This document shows positions 56,496 to 64,000 of a stretch of 64,000 nt of DNA, one piece after another. The DNA comes from Pseudomonas putida (GTDB taxonomy: Bacteria; Pseudomonadota; Gammaproteobacteria; Pseudomonadales; Pseudomonadaceae): positions 5,518,001-5,582,000 of the forward strand of contig NZ_CP066306.1 in NCBI RefSeq assembly GCF_016406145.1. Direction: 5' to 3'. Each line of letters opens with the position of its first letter. Within the stretch, counting starts at the first letter, position 1. The position numbers were made by a program, and so were the translations under genes. The notes under the pieces were generated by a model, which was not told where the DNA came from, did no database searches, and worked only from the letters and a program-made list of their open reading frames with translations.

Positions 56496-57367
56496 GGGCG
56501 CGGGCCCTCGATGATCGACACCGTGGCGGTACGCCCGGCGATCATGCGGAAGTCTTGCGGCACTTCATCGAAAGCGATGCGCACCGGGATCCGCTGGGCC
56601 AGGCGCACCCAGCTGAACGCCGGGTTGACGTTGGGCAGCAGATTGCTGCCGCTGCTGCGGTCGCGGTCCTCGATACCGGCGGCAAAGCTCTGCACATGGC
56701 CACGCAGGCGAGTGTTGTCGCCCATTACGCGGATGTCCACGGCATCGCCAATATGGATGCCGCCCAATTTGGTCTCTTCAAAGTAGCCGTCGACGTGATA
56801 CGAAGCACTGTCGACGACCGAAAGCACGGGGCGGCCAGCCGTGACGAATTCGTGGTTACGCGGCGCGCGGTCGTTGAGGTAGCCGTCCACCGGGCTGCGC
56901 ACCACCGAACGGTCCAGGTTCAGCTGGGCGGTGTCGACCGCCACTTGGGCCTCGCTCACCGCCGATCGGGCACGGGCCTCGCGGGACTGGCTTTCTTCCA
57001 GTTGCTCGGCCGCCACCAGGTTGCCCAGTTTGCGGTTGCGCTGCGCTTCGCGAGAGGCCTGGGCCAGGGTTTCCTGGCGTTCGCCAAGGGTCGCCTTGGC
57101 CTGGCGCAGCGCCAGGGTGAAGCGGTCCTGGTCGATGGTGAACAGCACGTCGCCGCGCTTGACGGTCTGGTTGTCACGCACTTCGACCTTCTGGATCAAC
57201 CCGGAAACATCCGGGGCGATCTGGATCACGTCGGCGCGGATGTGGCCGTCGCGGGTCCAGGGGGCGAACATGTAGTACACCACCATCTGCCACACGAGCA
57301 CGGCGGCGAAGGTCACTACCAGCAAGGTCAGGACCACACGGCCCAGGGTCAGCAAAGGTTTTTTCAT
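56492..57367 (-). CDS. HlyD-family membrane fusion protein (AaeA/EmrA type)
   Basis: A 291-residue periplasmic adaptor with one N-terminal membrane anchor (about 10-32). It has the lipoyl-like halves IAPDVSGLIQKVEVRDNQTV and VRSPVDGYLNDRAPRNHEFV around a coiled-coil hairpin (about 85-150). The start MKKPLLTLGRVVL overlaps DUF1656 by 4 bp. It links the FUSC transporter to the outer-membrane channel. Confidence 0.93.
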   Translation of the reverse strand: MKKPLLTLGRVVLTLLVVTFAAVLVWQMVVYYMFAPWTRDGHIRADVIQIAPDVSGLIQKVEVRDNQTVKRGDVLFTIDQDRFTLALRQAKATLGERQETLAQASREAQRNRKLGNLVAAEQLEESQSREARARSAVSEAQVAVDTAQLNLDRSVVRSPVDGYLNDRAPRNHEFVTAGRPVLSVVDSASYHVDGYFEETKLGGIHIGDAVDIRVMGDNTRLRGHVQSFAAGIEDRDRSSGSNLLPNVNPAFSWVRLAQRIPVRIAFDEVPQDFRMIAGRTATVSIIEGPRP

Positions 57368-57576
57368 GGCAGCATCAGGCTTCGGCAAAAATGGTCCACC
57401 GCGCCAAGCAGCACGGCATACAAAGCAACGTTGAACAACGCCCGGTGCCAGACCAGGCGGTAGAAGTGCAGGCGCACCAGCACCGCGTGCACCCCGAGAA
57501 ACAGCAGGTAGGTGCAGACCATCATCACCAGCAGCGTGGGCAGGAACACCCCGCTGATATCCAGTTCACCGATCAC
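57364..57576 (-). CDS. DUF1656 (AaeX-like) small membrane protein
   Basis: A 70-residue inner-membrane protein with two hydrophobic segments (LPTLLVMMVCTYLLFLGV and ALFNVALYAVLLGAVDHF). Such proteins always lie between FUSC and HlyD genes in aaeXAB-like operons. Its role is unknown. Both ends overlap neighbouring genes by 4 bp. Confidence 0.92.
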   Translation of the reverse strand: MIGELDISGVFLPTLLVMMVCTYLLFLGVHAVLVRLHFYRLVWHRALFNVALYAVLLGAVDHFCRSLMLP

Positions 57577-59660
57577 AGGGGCGCTCCGTCGAGCCCGGGG
57601 GGCAGTTGCGGTTGTTCGGCAGGCTCGAGCATCACCTCGACACCCGGCAGCAATGCCAGGCGCAGGCCGCTCAGGGCATGCAGCAGGTGCGTGCGGGCAT
57701 CGCCGCGCTCGTACAGTTCATCCAGGTTCAGCGCCAGGCGAGCCCGCTCCATGTTGCGCAGCAGCGCCGCAGGGGCATGCAGGCGCTGACCGGCGCGCAA
57801 GCAGGCAGCGTAGTGGCCGCCCACTTCCTCGATCACCGTTTGCAGGCGCTCGCGGGCCTGGGTGCCTGCACGCGGCAGATAGGCCAGCAGGTCGAGCAGG
57901 TTCAGGCCCACGCGCAGATCGCGCAGGGCTGCGCCACTGTCCTGGCCGGTCTGCGACAGGCGCGGCAGGTGCTGCATCAGGCGGTCGAGCATCTGCACGC
58001 CGAGTTGGCGACGTTCGGCCAGGGTCGCCGGTGCAGTCATCTCGACGATGTCCCGCCAGGCGAAGCGGGTCATGCGTTTGGCGGCCAGTTCCACACCGAA
58101 CGGGCGCATCACCAGGGTCCAGATGAATGCGAACAGAAGCCCTGCAGGGCCTGCCAGGTTGGAGTTGAGGAAGGTGAAGAAATCGGCGTCGTAGGCGCCC
58201 TGGATACTAATGAAGGTCGAGGTGTTGACGATGGTCAGCAAGGTGCCCAAGTAGAAGCGTGGCTGCACGGTCAGGGTGCCGACGCAGATGAACGGCACCG
58301 CGAAGGCCAGCACCAGCATCGGGAAATCGTGCAGGTTGGGCAGCACCAGGAACAGGTACAGGCTGGAGAAGATGACCGACATCAGGGTCCAGAAAAAGAA
58401 CCGGTAGATCTGCGGTGCCGGGTCGTCCATGGCGGCGAAGAAGCTGCACGACACGGCGGCGAGGATCACTGCGCTGGCGCCGTCGTTCCAGCCCAGGCCG
58501 ATCCACAGGCCGCAGGCGACGATGATTGCCAGCACGGTGGAAACCACCGAATAGAGCATCAAGCCACGGTCGAAGAACGGCGTCAGGCGGCCCAGGCGCC
58601 AGTGGCGGTAGACCGCACGCCAGGGCTTGGCGTCATCCGTGCGCAAGGCGTGCTGCAAGGTACAGCAGTCCTGCCACAGGTCGGCCCATTCGGTCAGCCG
58701 GTAAAGCGCATTGGACAGCAACAATTCGGCGCGCTGGTCGAGCGCGGCGGCGCCGGGCTGCAGGCGGTCGATCTGTTCGTGCAGGGCAGTCCAGCGTGCT
58801 ACCGAGGCGCTTTGTGCTGTACCCTCGAGCCATTCGCGGGCGGCGGCGAGCACTGGTTGCAGCTGGGCGAACTGCGCCGGGGCGCGGCCTTCGAGCGCCA
58901 CCAGGGCGTCGTCAAGGGCGTCGATCACCGGCAGCAGATGGATCATTCGCCCGCGCAGCTCGCGGGCGTTCTTCAAGGTATGCGGGCCTGCACCCTCGTG
59001 GCCGAGCTGGCCAATCATCAACTCCAGCGAGTTGAAGGTGGCAACCATGGCACCACGCATGCCACCCACTTTGTCCGCAGCAACATCACGGGCGAGGTAG
59101 GTATCGCTGTAGCGGATCGCTTCACTGAACCAGCTTCCGGTCGCGCCAACCACCACGGGCGCCAGGCGTCGTGGCCAGAAAATCGCGCCGACCACGGCTG
59201 CGCAGACAATCCCCAGGCAGATCTCCTGGGCACGTGAAGAAGCAACGTCGAACACTGCCAACGGGTTGTCGACCACCGCCAAGGCGATCATTGGCAGCGT
59301 ATAGCCGGCCAGCATCAGCACGTAGTTGTTCGCGGTGCGCAGGTTCAGCGAGAGGTACAGCAATGTGCCGGTCCACAGGGCGATCGCGACGGTCAGCAGC
59401 AAAGGCGACTGCACCAGCGGCGGCACCAGGAAGATTGCCCCGCCAGCGCCGAGCAGCGTGCCAAGGGCGCGATACAGGGCCTTGGAGCTGGTAGGCCCAA
59501 CGAATGGGCTGGAAACGATGTAGACGGTTGCCATCGCCCAGTAGGGGCGCGGCAGCTGCATGAGCAGTGCGATGTACAGCGCGATCATCGACGCGGCAAA
59601 GGTACGCACACCATAGAACCAGTCGCGGGCCGGCGGTACCGAACTGAAGAAACCGTTCAT
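57573..59660 (-). CDS. FUSC/AaeB-type efflux transporter
   Basis: A 695-residue inner-membrane transporter with two clusters of membrane segments (about 20-160 and 360-510) separated by a cytoplasmic domain and followed by a second one. ALLMQLPRPYWAMATVYIVSSPFVG is cut here to ALLMQLPRPYWAMATVYIVS, the hallmark of the first cluster. Family members export hydroxylated aromatic carboxylic acids. It overlaps the MarR gene by 4 bp and precedes DUF1656. Confidence 0.92.
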   Translation of the reverse strand: MNGFFSSVPPARDWFYGVRTFAASMIALYIALLMQLPRPYWAMATVYIVSSPFVGPTSSKALYRALGTLLGAGGAIFLVPPLVQSPLLLTVAIALWTGTLLYLSLNLRTANNYVLMLAGYTLPMIALAVVDNPLAVFDVASSRAQEICLGIVCAAVVGAIFWPRRLAPVVVGATGSWFSEAIRYSDTYLARDVAADKVGGMRGAMVATFNSLELMIGQLGHEGAGPHTLKNARELRGRMIHLLPVIDALDDALVALEGRAPAQFAQLQPVLAAAREWLEGTAQSASVARWTALHEQIDRLQPGAAALDQRAELLLSNALYRLTEWADLWQDCCTLQHALRTDDAKPWRAVYRHWRLGRLTPFFDRGLMLYSVVSTVLAIIVACGLWIGLGWNDGASAVILAAVSCSFFAAMDDPAPQIYRFFFWTLMSVIFSSLYLFLVLPNLHDFPMLVLAFAVPFICVGTLTVQPRFYLGTLLTIVNTSTFISIQGAYDADFFTFLNSNLAGPAGLLFAFIWTLVMRPFGVELAAKRMTRFAWRDIVEMTAPATLAERRQLGVQMLDRLMQHLPRLSQTGQDSGAALRDLRVGLNLLDLLAYLPRAGTQARERLQTVIEEVGGHYAACLRAGQRLHAPAALLRNMERARLALNLDELYERGDARTHLLHALSGLRLALLPGVEVMLEPAEQPQLPPGLDGAPL

Positions 59661-60109
59661 GCCACCCCGCCAGTGCTTCCAAGGCCTGCTGCCTCGAAGG
59701 CGCGGAGCACGCGCAAGGCGGCATGCAGGTCGGCCTCATCGATGCCCTGCAGCACTTCGTGGCGGACGCGCACCAGTTCGGCTTCGATGGCTTCGGCCAA
59801 GGCACGGCCCTCGGCTGTCAGGCTCAGAGCCTTGGCGCGGCGGTCCAGCGGATCCTCGCTACGGCATACCAGCCCGGCCCTGCACAGCTGGTCAAGCAGG
59901 CGCACAAGCGACGGGCTTTCCAGGCCAGCGGCCTGAGCCACGGCTACCTGGTGCACGCCATCGCCCAAGCGCACGATCATCAACAAGGGCGCGGCGCAGG
60001 CTTCGGAAATGCCGTAACTGGTCAGGGCCGTATGGCAAATGCGCCGCCAATGGCGGGCGGCAACGACCATGCCGGTGCTGACTTGCAGGCGCAGTGAGTC
60101 AAGCGTCAT
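59657..60109 (-). CDS. MarR-family regulator of the efflux operon
   Basis: A 150-residue winged-helix regulator. The recognition region reads VAQAAGLESPSLVRLLDQLC and the wing DPLDRRAKALSLTAEGRAL. Aromatic acids or the pump substrates are likely ligands. The start at 60109 gives a family-like length; no good ribosome-binding site is visible, and a TTG at 60121 is an alternative. First gene of the MarR-FUSC-DUF1656-HlyD-OMF operon, with its probable operator 16 bp upstream. Confidence 0.9.
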   Translation of the reverse strand: MTLDSLRLQVSTGMVVAARHWRRICHTALTSYGISEACAAPLLMIVRLGDGVHQVAVAQAAGLESPSLVRLLDQLCRAGLVCRSEDPLDRRAKALSLTAEGRALAEAIEAELVRVRHEVLQGIDEADLHAALRVLRAFEAAGLGSTGGVA

Positions 60110-60124
60110 GTAAAGAACCAAGGA

Positions 60125-60150
60125 TATTCATAGTTTGCTAACTATCAATA
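60125..60150. promoter_or_regulatory. Imperfect 26-bp palindrome, probable MarR operator
   Basis: The core ATAGTT-TGCT-AACTAT is extended by TATT and AATA on its two sides; 11 of 13 symmetric pairs match. It is AT-rich in a GC-rich setting and lies 16 bp upstream of the MarR start, as expected for autorepression of the pump operon. Confidence 0.7.
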
Positions 60151-60209
60151 TACGCCTGGCCCTCCCCCTGTCGTCAACCAGGGGCGACGGGGAGTACATG
60201 AATTGTTGT

Positions 60210-61007
60210 TCATTGAGGCTGAACCTGGTCCTCCAACTTCATCGCCAGCGCCAACGTACTGCCCATCTGCACTGCCCGATCCCGCCAATCCAGATAGCGC
60301 GCCGCATCGCAACGGCTGAAATGCACTGCCAGCTCCTCGGCCGCCTGCATGACCCCGGTCGCTGCCGCCAGCTCCAGCCAGTACAGCCCGGCCTTGATAT
60401 CAGCGTCCACACTCAGGCCATGCAACAAACGGTAGCCCACCTCGAAGCGGCAACGCACCTCGCCCCGTTCGGCACCACGAAGAAACCACTGGTAAGCCTG
60501 AGCCAGATCGACCTGCCAGCCCAGTTGCGCATCGCAGACTTCTTCCTCGTACAAATCGCCGAGTGCGGCGGCTGCATCGAGCATGCCCCGGTCAAAGGCA
60601 TGGCGATAACACTCTGCGGCCTGGACGTAGGAAACCTCCACACCCTTGCCGAAGTAGTGCTGCTGCCCCAGGTTGAACCAGGCCGCGGCATTGCCCTGCA
60701 TGGCCGCCATGCGCAGCAGGTGCCCGGCCAGCACGGTGTCGGCACGCCAGTACTTGCCATTGAGCCAGACCCAGCCCAGGTCATTGAGCGCCGCCACATG
60801 GCCGGCCAGCGCTTGATGGCGCAGGTCGGTATACACCGCTTGCAAGTCCGCCGCTTCGTCCAGGCGGTTGACCAGCAGCGCCCGCTGGCTGGGCAACCCC
60901 ACCCCGGCGAACAGCCGCTGTCGCCTGCCAGCGGGGGTCGGCGCGGGAATGACCTGCTCAGGCAGAAGACGGGCGAGCAGCGAGTGGATATTGCTGACAG
61001 CTGACAT
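60210..61007 (-). CDS. Sel1-like repeat protein
   Basis: A 265-residue helical protein with at least four SEL1/TPR-like repeats of about 36 residues: AALNDLGWVWLNGKYWRAD, AAAWFNLGQQHYFGKGVEVS, AAAALGDLYEEEV and VRCRFEVGYRLLHGLSVDAD. No signal peptide was seen. The start at 61007 is supported by GAGG 6 nt upstream. The partner is unknown. Lies between the efflux operon and a helix-turn-helix gene, divergently from the latter. Confidence 0.8.
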   Translation of the reverse strand: MSAVSNIHSLLARLLPEQVIPAPTPAGRRQRLFAGVGLPSQRALLVNRLDEAADLQAVYTDLRHQALAGHVAALNDLGWVWLNGKYWRADTVLAGHLLRMAAMQGNAAAWFNLGQQHYFGKGVEVSYVQAAECYRHAFDRGMLDAAAALGDLYEEEVCDAQLGWQVDLAQAYQWFLRGAERGEVRCRFEVGYRLLHGLSVDADIKAGLYWLELAAATGVMQAAEELAVHFSRCDAARYLDWRDRAVQMGSTLALAMKLEDQVQPQ

Positions 61008-61213
61008 GTTCATCCTCATTGAACGACCCACAGGCCTTACTGCGGCTGTGATGAGGCGTGATTCTGCGCGACGTCACGTCAAAACCTGTCGCGAACGATT
61101 CGGCGCCAGGCAACCAATTGGCGGTTCCTTGATCTGAACGGATCGTGGCTAATTGCCATGACCCACTAATGCCGCCATCCTGATGCGGCAAGCCTAGACA
61201 AGGACGTTACCTT

Positions 61214-61771
61214 TTGCCGTTCGCCACCACCCGCGCCACCCTCAGCCGTCAGTGGGCGCTGCTACGCCAGCTACCCAGCCGTTCCCCGGGCATTACCAGC
61301 GCAGAACTGGTGTGGCGCCTGCGCGATGTAGGTTTCACCGTCAGCAAACGCACGGTGGAACGCGACCTCAATGAGCTTTCGTTGATCTTCCCGCTGGAGC
61401 GCAACGACAAGAGCATTCCGTTCGGCTGGCACTGGTCGGCGAATGCCTTGGGCGAGCTGCGCGGGAATTTCGATCTGCAGGGCTACTTGCGCGGTGAGGC
61501 GCTGCAGCCGGCGCAAGGTGATGGGCTGGCGCTGCAAGCCTGGGTCAACGACAGGGTGGCGCGTCAGTTGCGGGATCAGCCGTTGAGTGCAGACATGCAG
61601 CTGACTGCCCTGGAGCACGGGCATCGGCTGCAGGCCACGATGGAAGATGGCTGGGCGTTACGCTGGTGGGTGTTGAGCCAGGGGGACGGGGTGAAGGTGG
61701 AGCAGCCGGATGAACTGCGCAGTGAGATTGCCAAGACCCTGAGCAATGCAGCTGCGCAGTACCAGAATTAG
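61214..61771 (+). CDS. Helix-turn-helix protein resembling WYL-type regulators
   Basis: A 185-residue protein. Residues about 10-65 are a DeoR-type helix-turn-helix (ALLRQLPSRSPGITSAELVW, then VSKRTVERDLNELSLIFPLE). The C-terminal half is short and WYL-like only in part (MEDGWALRWWVLSQGDGVKV). The start codon is TTG at 61214 with AGGA upstream. It may be a truncated or small WYL regulator; the ligand is unknown. It converges on the ABC permease gene. Confidence 0.75.
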   Translation: MPFATTRATLSRQWALLRQLPSRSPGITSAELVWRLRDVGFTVSKRTVERDLNELSLIFPLERNDKSIPFGWHWSANALGELRGNFDLQGYLRGEALQPAQGDGLALQAWVNDRVARQLRDQPLSADMQLTALEHGHRLQATMEDGWALRWWVLSQGDGVKVEQPDELRSEIAKTLSNAAAQYQN

Positions 61772-61785
61772 TAGGCCGCTAAAAA

Positions 61786-62649
61786 TCAGCGCTGCATCCC
61801 CCAGCGCCGCACGGTCACCCGTTCCAGGGTATTGAACACCAACCCCTCGACCAGCAAACCGATCAGGATCACCACCGCCAACCCGGCAAACACTTTGTCG
61901 GTATACAGCTCGTTGCGGTTCTGGAAGATGTACCAACCCAGCCCGCCCTTGCCGCTGCTCGCGCCGAACACCAGCTCGGCGGCGATCAGCGTGCGCCAGG
62001 CAAATGCCCAGCCGATCTTCAGCCCCGACAGGATCGACGGCAGTGCCGCGGGTACCAGGATGTGCAGCACCAGCCGCAGCCCTTTGAGGCCATAGTTGCG
62101 CCCAGCCATGCGCAAGGTTTCAGAAACGCCAAGAAAACCCGCGTAGGTATTCAGCGCCAGCGCCCAAAGCACCGAGTGCACCAGCACGAAGATCAGGCTG
62201 TTGTCGCCCAGCCCGAACCACAGCAGGGCCAGCGGCAGCAGGGCAATCGCGGGCAGCGGGTTGAACATTGAGGTCAACGTACCCAACAAGTCGCGGCCCA
62301 GCTGGGTGGAAACCGCCAGGCTGGTCAGGCCGAAAGCCAGCACGATGCCCAGCACGTACCCCTTGAGCAGGATCACCAGCGACACGCCGACCTTGGCCGG
62401 CAGCTCACCGCTGCGCAGGCCGTCCCACAGCGCCGCGGCAGTCTGCAAAAAGCTCGGCAGCAGCAGATCATTGCCCTGGTAGCGGGCAATGGCCTCCCAC
62501 AATGCTGCGATCACCACGAGGATCACCGCCTTGCGTAACCAGCCTTGCTGCCACAGGCGCTGGGCCAGCGGCAGGTTGCGTTCCAGAGGCACACTGAGCA
62601 GCGGCTCCAGCTGCACCTCGTATTCCTGACGTACAGGGGTAGTGGTCAT
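61786..62649 (-). CDS. NitT/TauT-type ABC transporter permease
   Basis: A 287-residue permease with about six membrane segments and the coupling loop LRMAGRNYGLKGLRLVLHIL (about residue 180). A 35-residue cytoplasmic N-terminus precedes the first segment. It lies 14 bp after the ATPase gene and is the third such importer in the window. Substrate unknown. Confidence 0.9.
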   Translation of the reverse strand: MTTTPVRQEYEVQLEPLLSVPLERNLPLAQRLWQQGWLRKAVILVVIAALWEAIARYQGNDLLLPSFLQTAAALWDGLRSGELPAKVGVSLVILLKGYVLGIVLAFGLTSLAVSTQLGRDLLGTLTSMFNPLPAIALLPLALLWFGLGDNSLIFVLVHSVLWALALNTYAGFLGVSETLRMAGRNYGLKGLRLVLHILVPAALPSILSGLKIGWAFAWRTLIAAELVFGASSGKGGLGWYIFQNRNELYTDKVFAGLAVVILIGLLVEGLVFNTLERVTVRRWGMQR

Positions 62650-62663
62650 GGCTCAAGCTCCTG

Positions 62664-63527
62664 TCAGTAGGCAATGCGGATGTCGTTGAAGCCCAGGTAT
62701 TCTGCCTGCTCGGGGGTATCGACCTCGTCGAACAACAGCCGATGGATGCGCCGGGCGCTGGCCTGGAAGTCACTGGCGCCGAGGCTGCCGAGGTCGTACT
62801 GATGGCTGTGCACCTCGGCCCGTACCCGCCCCGGATGGGGTGACAGCAACAGGATGCGGTTACCCACTACCAGCGCCTCCTCGATGGAATGGGTGACGAA
62901 CAGCAAGGTGAAGCGCACCTCCTCCCACAGCAGCAGCAACTCTTCCTGCATCTTGCGCCGGGTAAGCGCATCGAGTGCGGCGAACGGCTCGTCCATCAAC
63001 AGGATCTTCGGTTGCGTGGCCAGTGCACGAGCAATTGCCACGCGCGCTTTCATGCCACCCGACAGGGTATGCGGATAAGCGTCGGCAAAAGCCGCCAGGC
63101 CAACCTTGTCCAGGTAATGCAACGCTCGGTCTTCGGCCTCGGCGCGCTTGAGCTGGCCAGAAACGAGCAGCGGGAACATGACGTTCTGCTTCACCGTCTT
63201 CCACGGCGGCAGCTGGTCAAACTCCTGGAACACCACGATGCGATCGGGGCCAGGGCCGTTGACCGGCTGGCCCTGCAGCAGGATCTGCCCTTGCTGTGGG
63301 CTGATGAACCCGGCTACGGCCTTGAGCAGCGTGGACTTGCCACACCCCGAGGGGCCCAGCAAGACAAAACGGTCGGCACGATCGACTTCGAAGCTGACCT
63401 GATGGGTGGCCCGCACCACGCGCTGCGCGGTACGGTATTCGAGGCTGAGGTTATCCACCTTGAGCAACGGCGGTGTAGCCACACGGCTAAGGTTGCTGGC
63501 CGTGTGGCCTGGCAATGGGGCGGTCAT
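62664..63527 (-). CDS. NitT/TauT-type ABC transporter ATPase
   Basis: A 287-residue ABC ATPase. Walker A GPSGCGKST, Q-loop VVFQEFDQLPPWKT, signature LSGGMKARVAIARAL, Walker B ILLMDEPFAALD and switch His FVTHSIEEAL. It is 6 bp from the binding-protein gene. Nothing unusual was seen. Confidence 0.92.
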   Translation of the reverse strand: MTAPLPGHTASNLSRVATPPLLKVDNLSLEYRTAQRVVRATHQVSFEVDRADRFVLLGPSGCGKSTLLKAVAGFISPQQGQILLQGQPVNGPGPDRIVVFQEFDQLPPWKTVKQNVMFPLLVSGQLKRAEAEDRALHYLDKVGLAAFADAYPHTLSGGMKARVAIARALATQPKILLMDEPFAALDALTRRKMQEELLLLWEEVRFTLLFVTHSIEEALVVGNRILLLSPHPGRVRAEVHSHQYDLGSLGASDFQASARRIHRLLFDEVDTPEQAEYLGFNDIRIAY

Positions 63528-63533
63528 GGTCGG

Positions 63534-64000
63534 TCAGCTCCCCTGCAGTGGGCGTTCATCCTGGAAGAAGTAGTCCTTCCACGACTCAGGCTTGTGCTTG
63601 ATGGCGCCTACCCGGTAGAGGAATTCGGCCAGCTTGTAGGTGTTCTTCGGCGTTACGGTGAACTCGTATTGGGGGTTGTCGATCAGCTTGATCAGCACAT
63701 CGCGGTCAATCTTGGCCTTGGTGACGCGGATATAGGTATCGGCAGCCGCCGCCTTGTCCTTCTGGGCAAAGTCCGCAGCCTCAGCCAGGGCATCGACGAA
63801 CGCCTTGTAGGTCTTGGGGTTGTCGTTGCGGAATTTCTCGGTGGCAAACAGCAGGGTCGGCGAGTTGGGGCCGAGCAGGTCATAGCTGTTGAGCACCACG
63901 TGCACGTCCTTGTTGGCCAGTGCCTGGTCCTGGAACGGCGGGTTGGAGAAGTGCCCGTTGAGCTCGGTGCCGCCAGCCAGCAACGCGGCGGTGGCATCTG
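63534..64000 (-). CDS. ABC transporter substrate-binding protein, C-terminal part (N-terminus outside window)
   Basis: The last 155 or so residues of a NitT/TauT-type periplasmic binding protein; the frame stays open to the window edge. Recognisable segments are GHFSNPPFQDQAL, FATEKFRNDNPKTYKAFVDA and AKIDRDVLIKLIDNPQYEFT. It is the first gene known here of the transporter operon with the ATPase and permease. The ligand cannot be assigned. Confidence 0.88.
   Translation of the reverse strand, partial: DATAALLAGGTELNGHFSNPPFQDQALANKDVHVVLNSYDLLGPNSPTLLFATEKFRNDNPKTYKAFVDALAEAADFAQKDKAAAADTYIRVTKAKIDRDVLIKLIDNPQYEFTVTPKNTYKLAEFLYRVGAIKHKPESWKDYFFQDERPLQGS

Overview
The window looks like chromosome of a Pseudomonas putida-group bacterium. 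The evidence is the high-GC codon use, the Pseudomonas gene order pepP-ygfB-zapA-6S RNA-ygfA and rho-trxA-ppx/ppk, and the scattered REP palindromes with the core GCCGGCAAGCCGGC typical of this group. No prophage, integrase, IS element, CRISPR array, rRNA or tRNA was seen. Most of the sequence is ordinary core genome interrupted by two sulfur- or anion-related accessory blocks.

Layout. 0-4.6 kb: the end of a GGDEF protein, a degenerate receiver-HDOD protein, and gabD-gabT (GABA to succinate). 4.9-14.8 kb: a sulfate-ester scavenging island matching the ast/sft/ats locus described for P. putida S-313: arylsulfotransferase AstA, TonB receptor SftP, LysR regulator SftR, alkylsulfatase AtsK and ABC importer AtsRBC with a fused double permease. 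14.8-22.1 kb: an eight-gene minus-strand operon with tight spacing: GntR regulator, AprA-like flavoprotein, 2[4Fe-4S] ferredoxin, a NitT/TauT-type ABC importer (binding protein, permease, ATPase), a HEAT-repeat protein and a DUF971 zinc-site protein. A perfect 16-bp palindrome sits just upstream of the GntR start. I know no assigned function for this set, and it is the best candidate for an undescribed system: import of an anionic, probably sulfur-containing compound followed by two-electron redox chemistry.

22.3-24.4 kb: an orphan GspE/PilB-type ATPase and a DUF2388 protein. 24.4-28.9 kb: glycine cleavage genes gcvT-gcvH-gcvP. 29-31.9 kb: a ferric-iron ABC permease and binding protein without an ATPase. 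32-38.4 kb: two ubiquinone hydroxylases around a DUF4442 protein, pepP and ygfB, then divergently a small coiled-coil gene, zapA, 6S RNA and ygfA. 38.4-44.2 kb: small proteins, a quinone oxidoreductase, a ChaC-like cyclotransferase, a ferredoxin-reductase and ubiD. 44.4-50.1 kb: rho, trxA, and convergent ppx/ppk with a good PHO box before ppx. 50.4-53.4 kb: dedA overlapping a sterol-desaturase-family gene antisense, then elbB and a yaiI-family gene.

53.5-55.1 kb: two small Pseudomonas-type ORFs preceded by a structured RNA that resembles C4 antisense RNA, with both of its targets immediately downstream, followed by a REP-associated transposase (RAYT) between REP palindromes. The RAYT has lost the second His of its HUH motif. 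55.1-60.2 kb: an aromatic-acid-type efflux operon (MarR-FUSC-DUF1656-HlyD-OMF) with a palindromic operator. 60.2-64 kb: a Sel1-repeat protein, a small helix-turn-helix protein, and a third NitT/TauT-type ABC importer cut by the window edge.

Coordinates are from reading the sequence by eye with start codons chosen by ribosome-binding sites and family lengths. No database search was possible.
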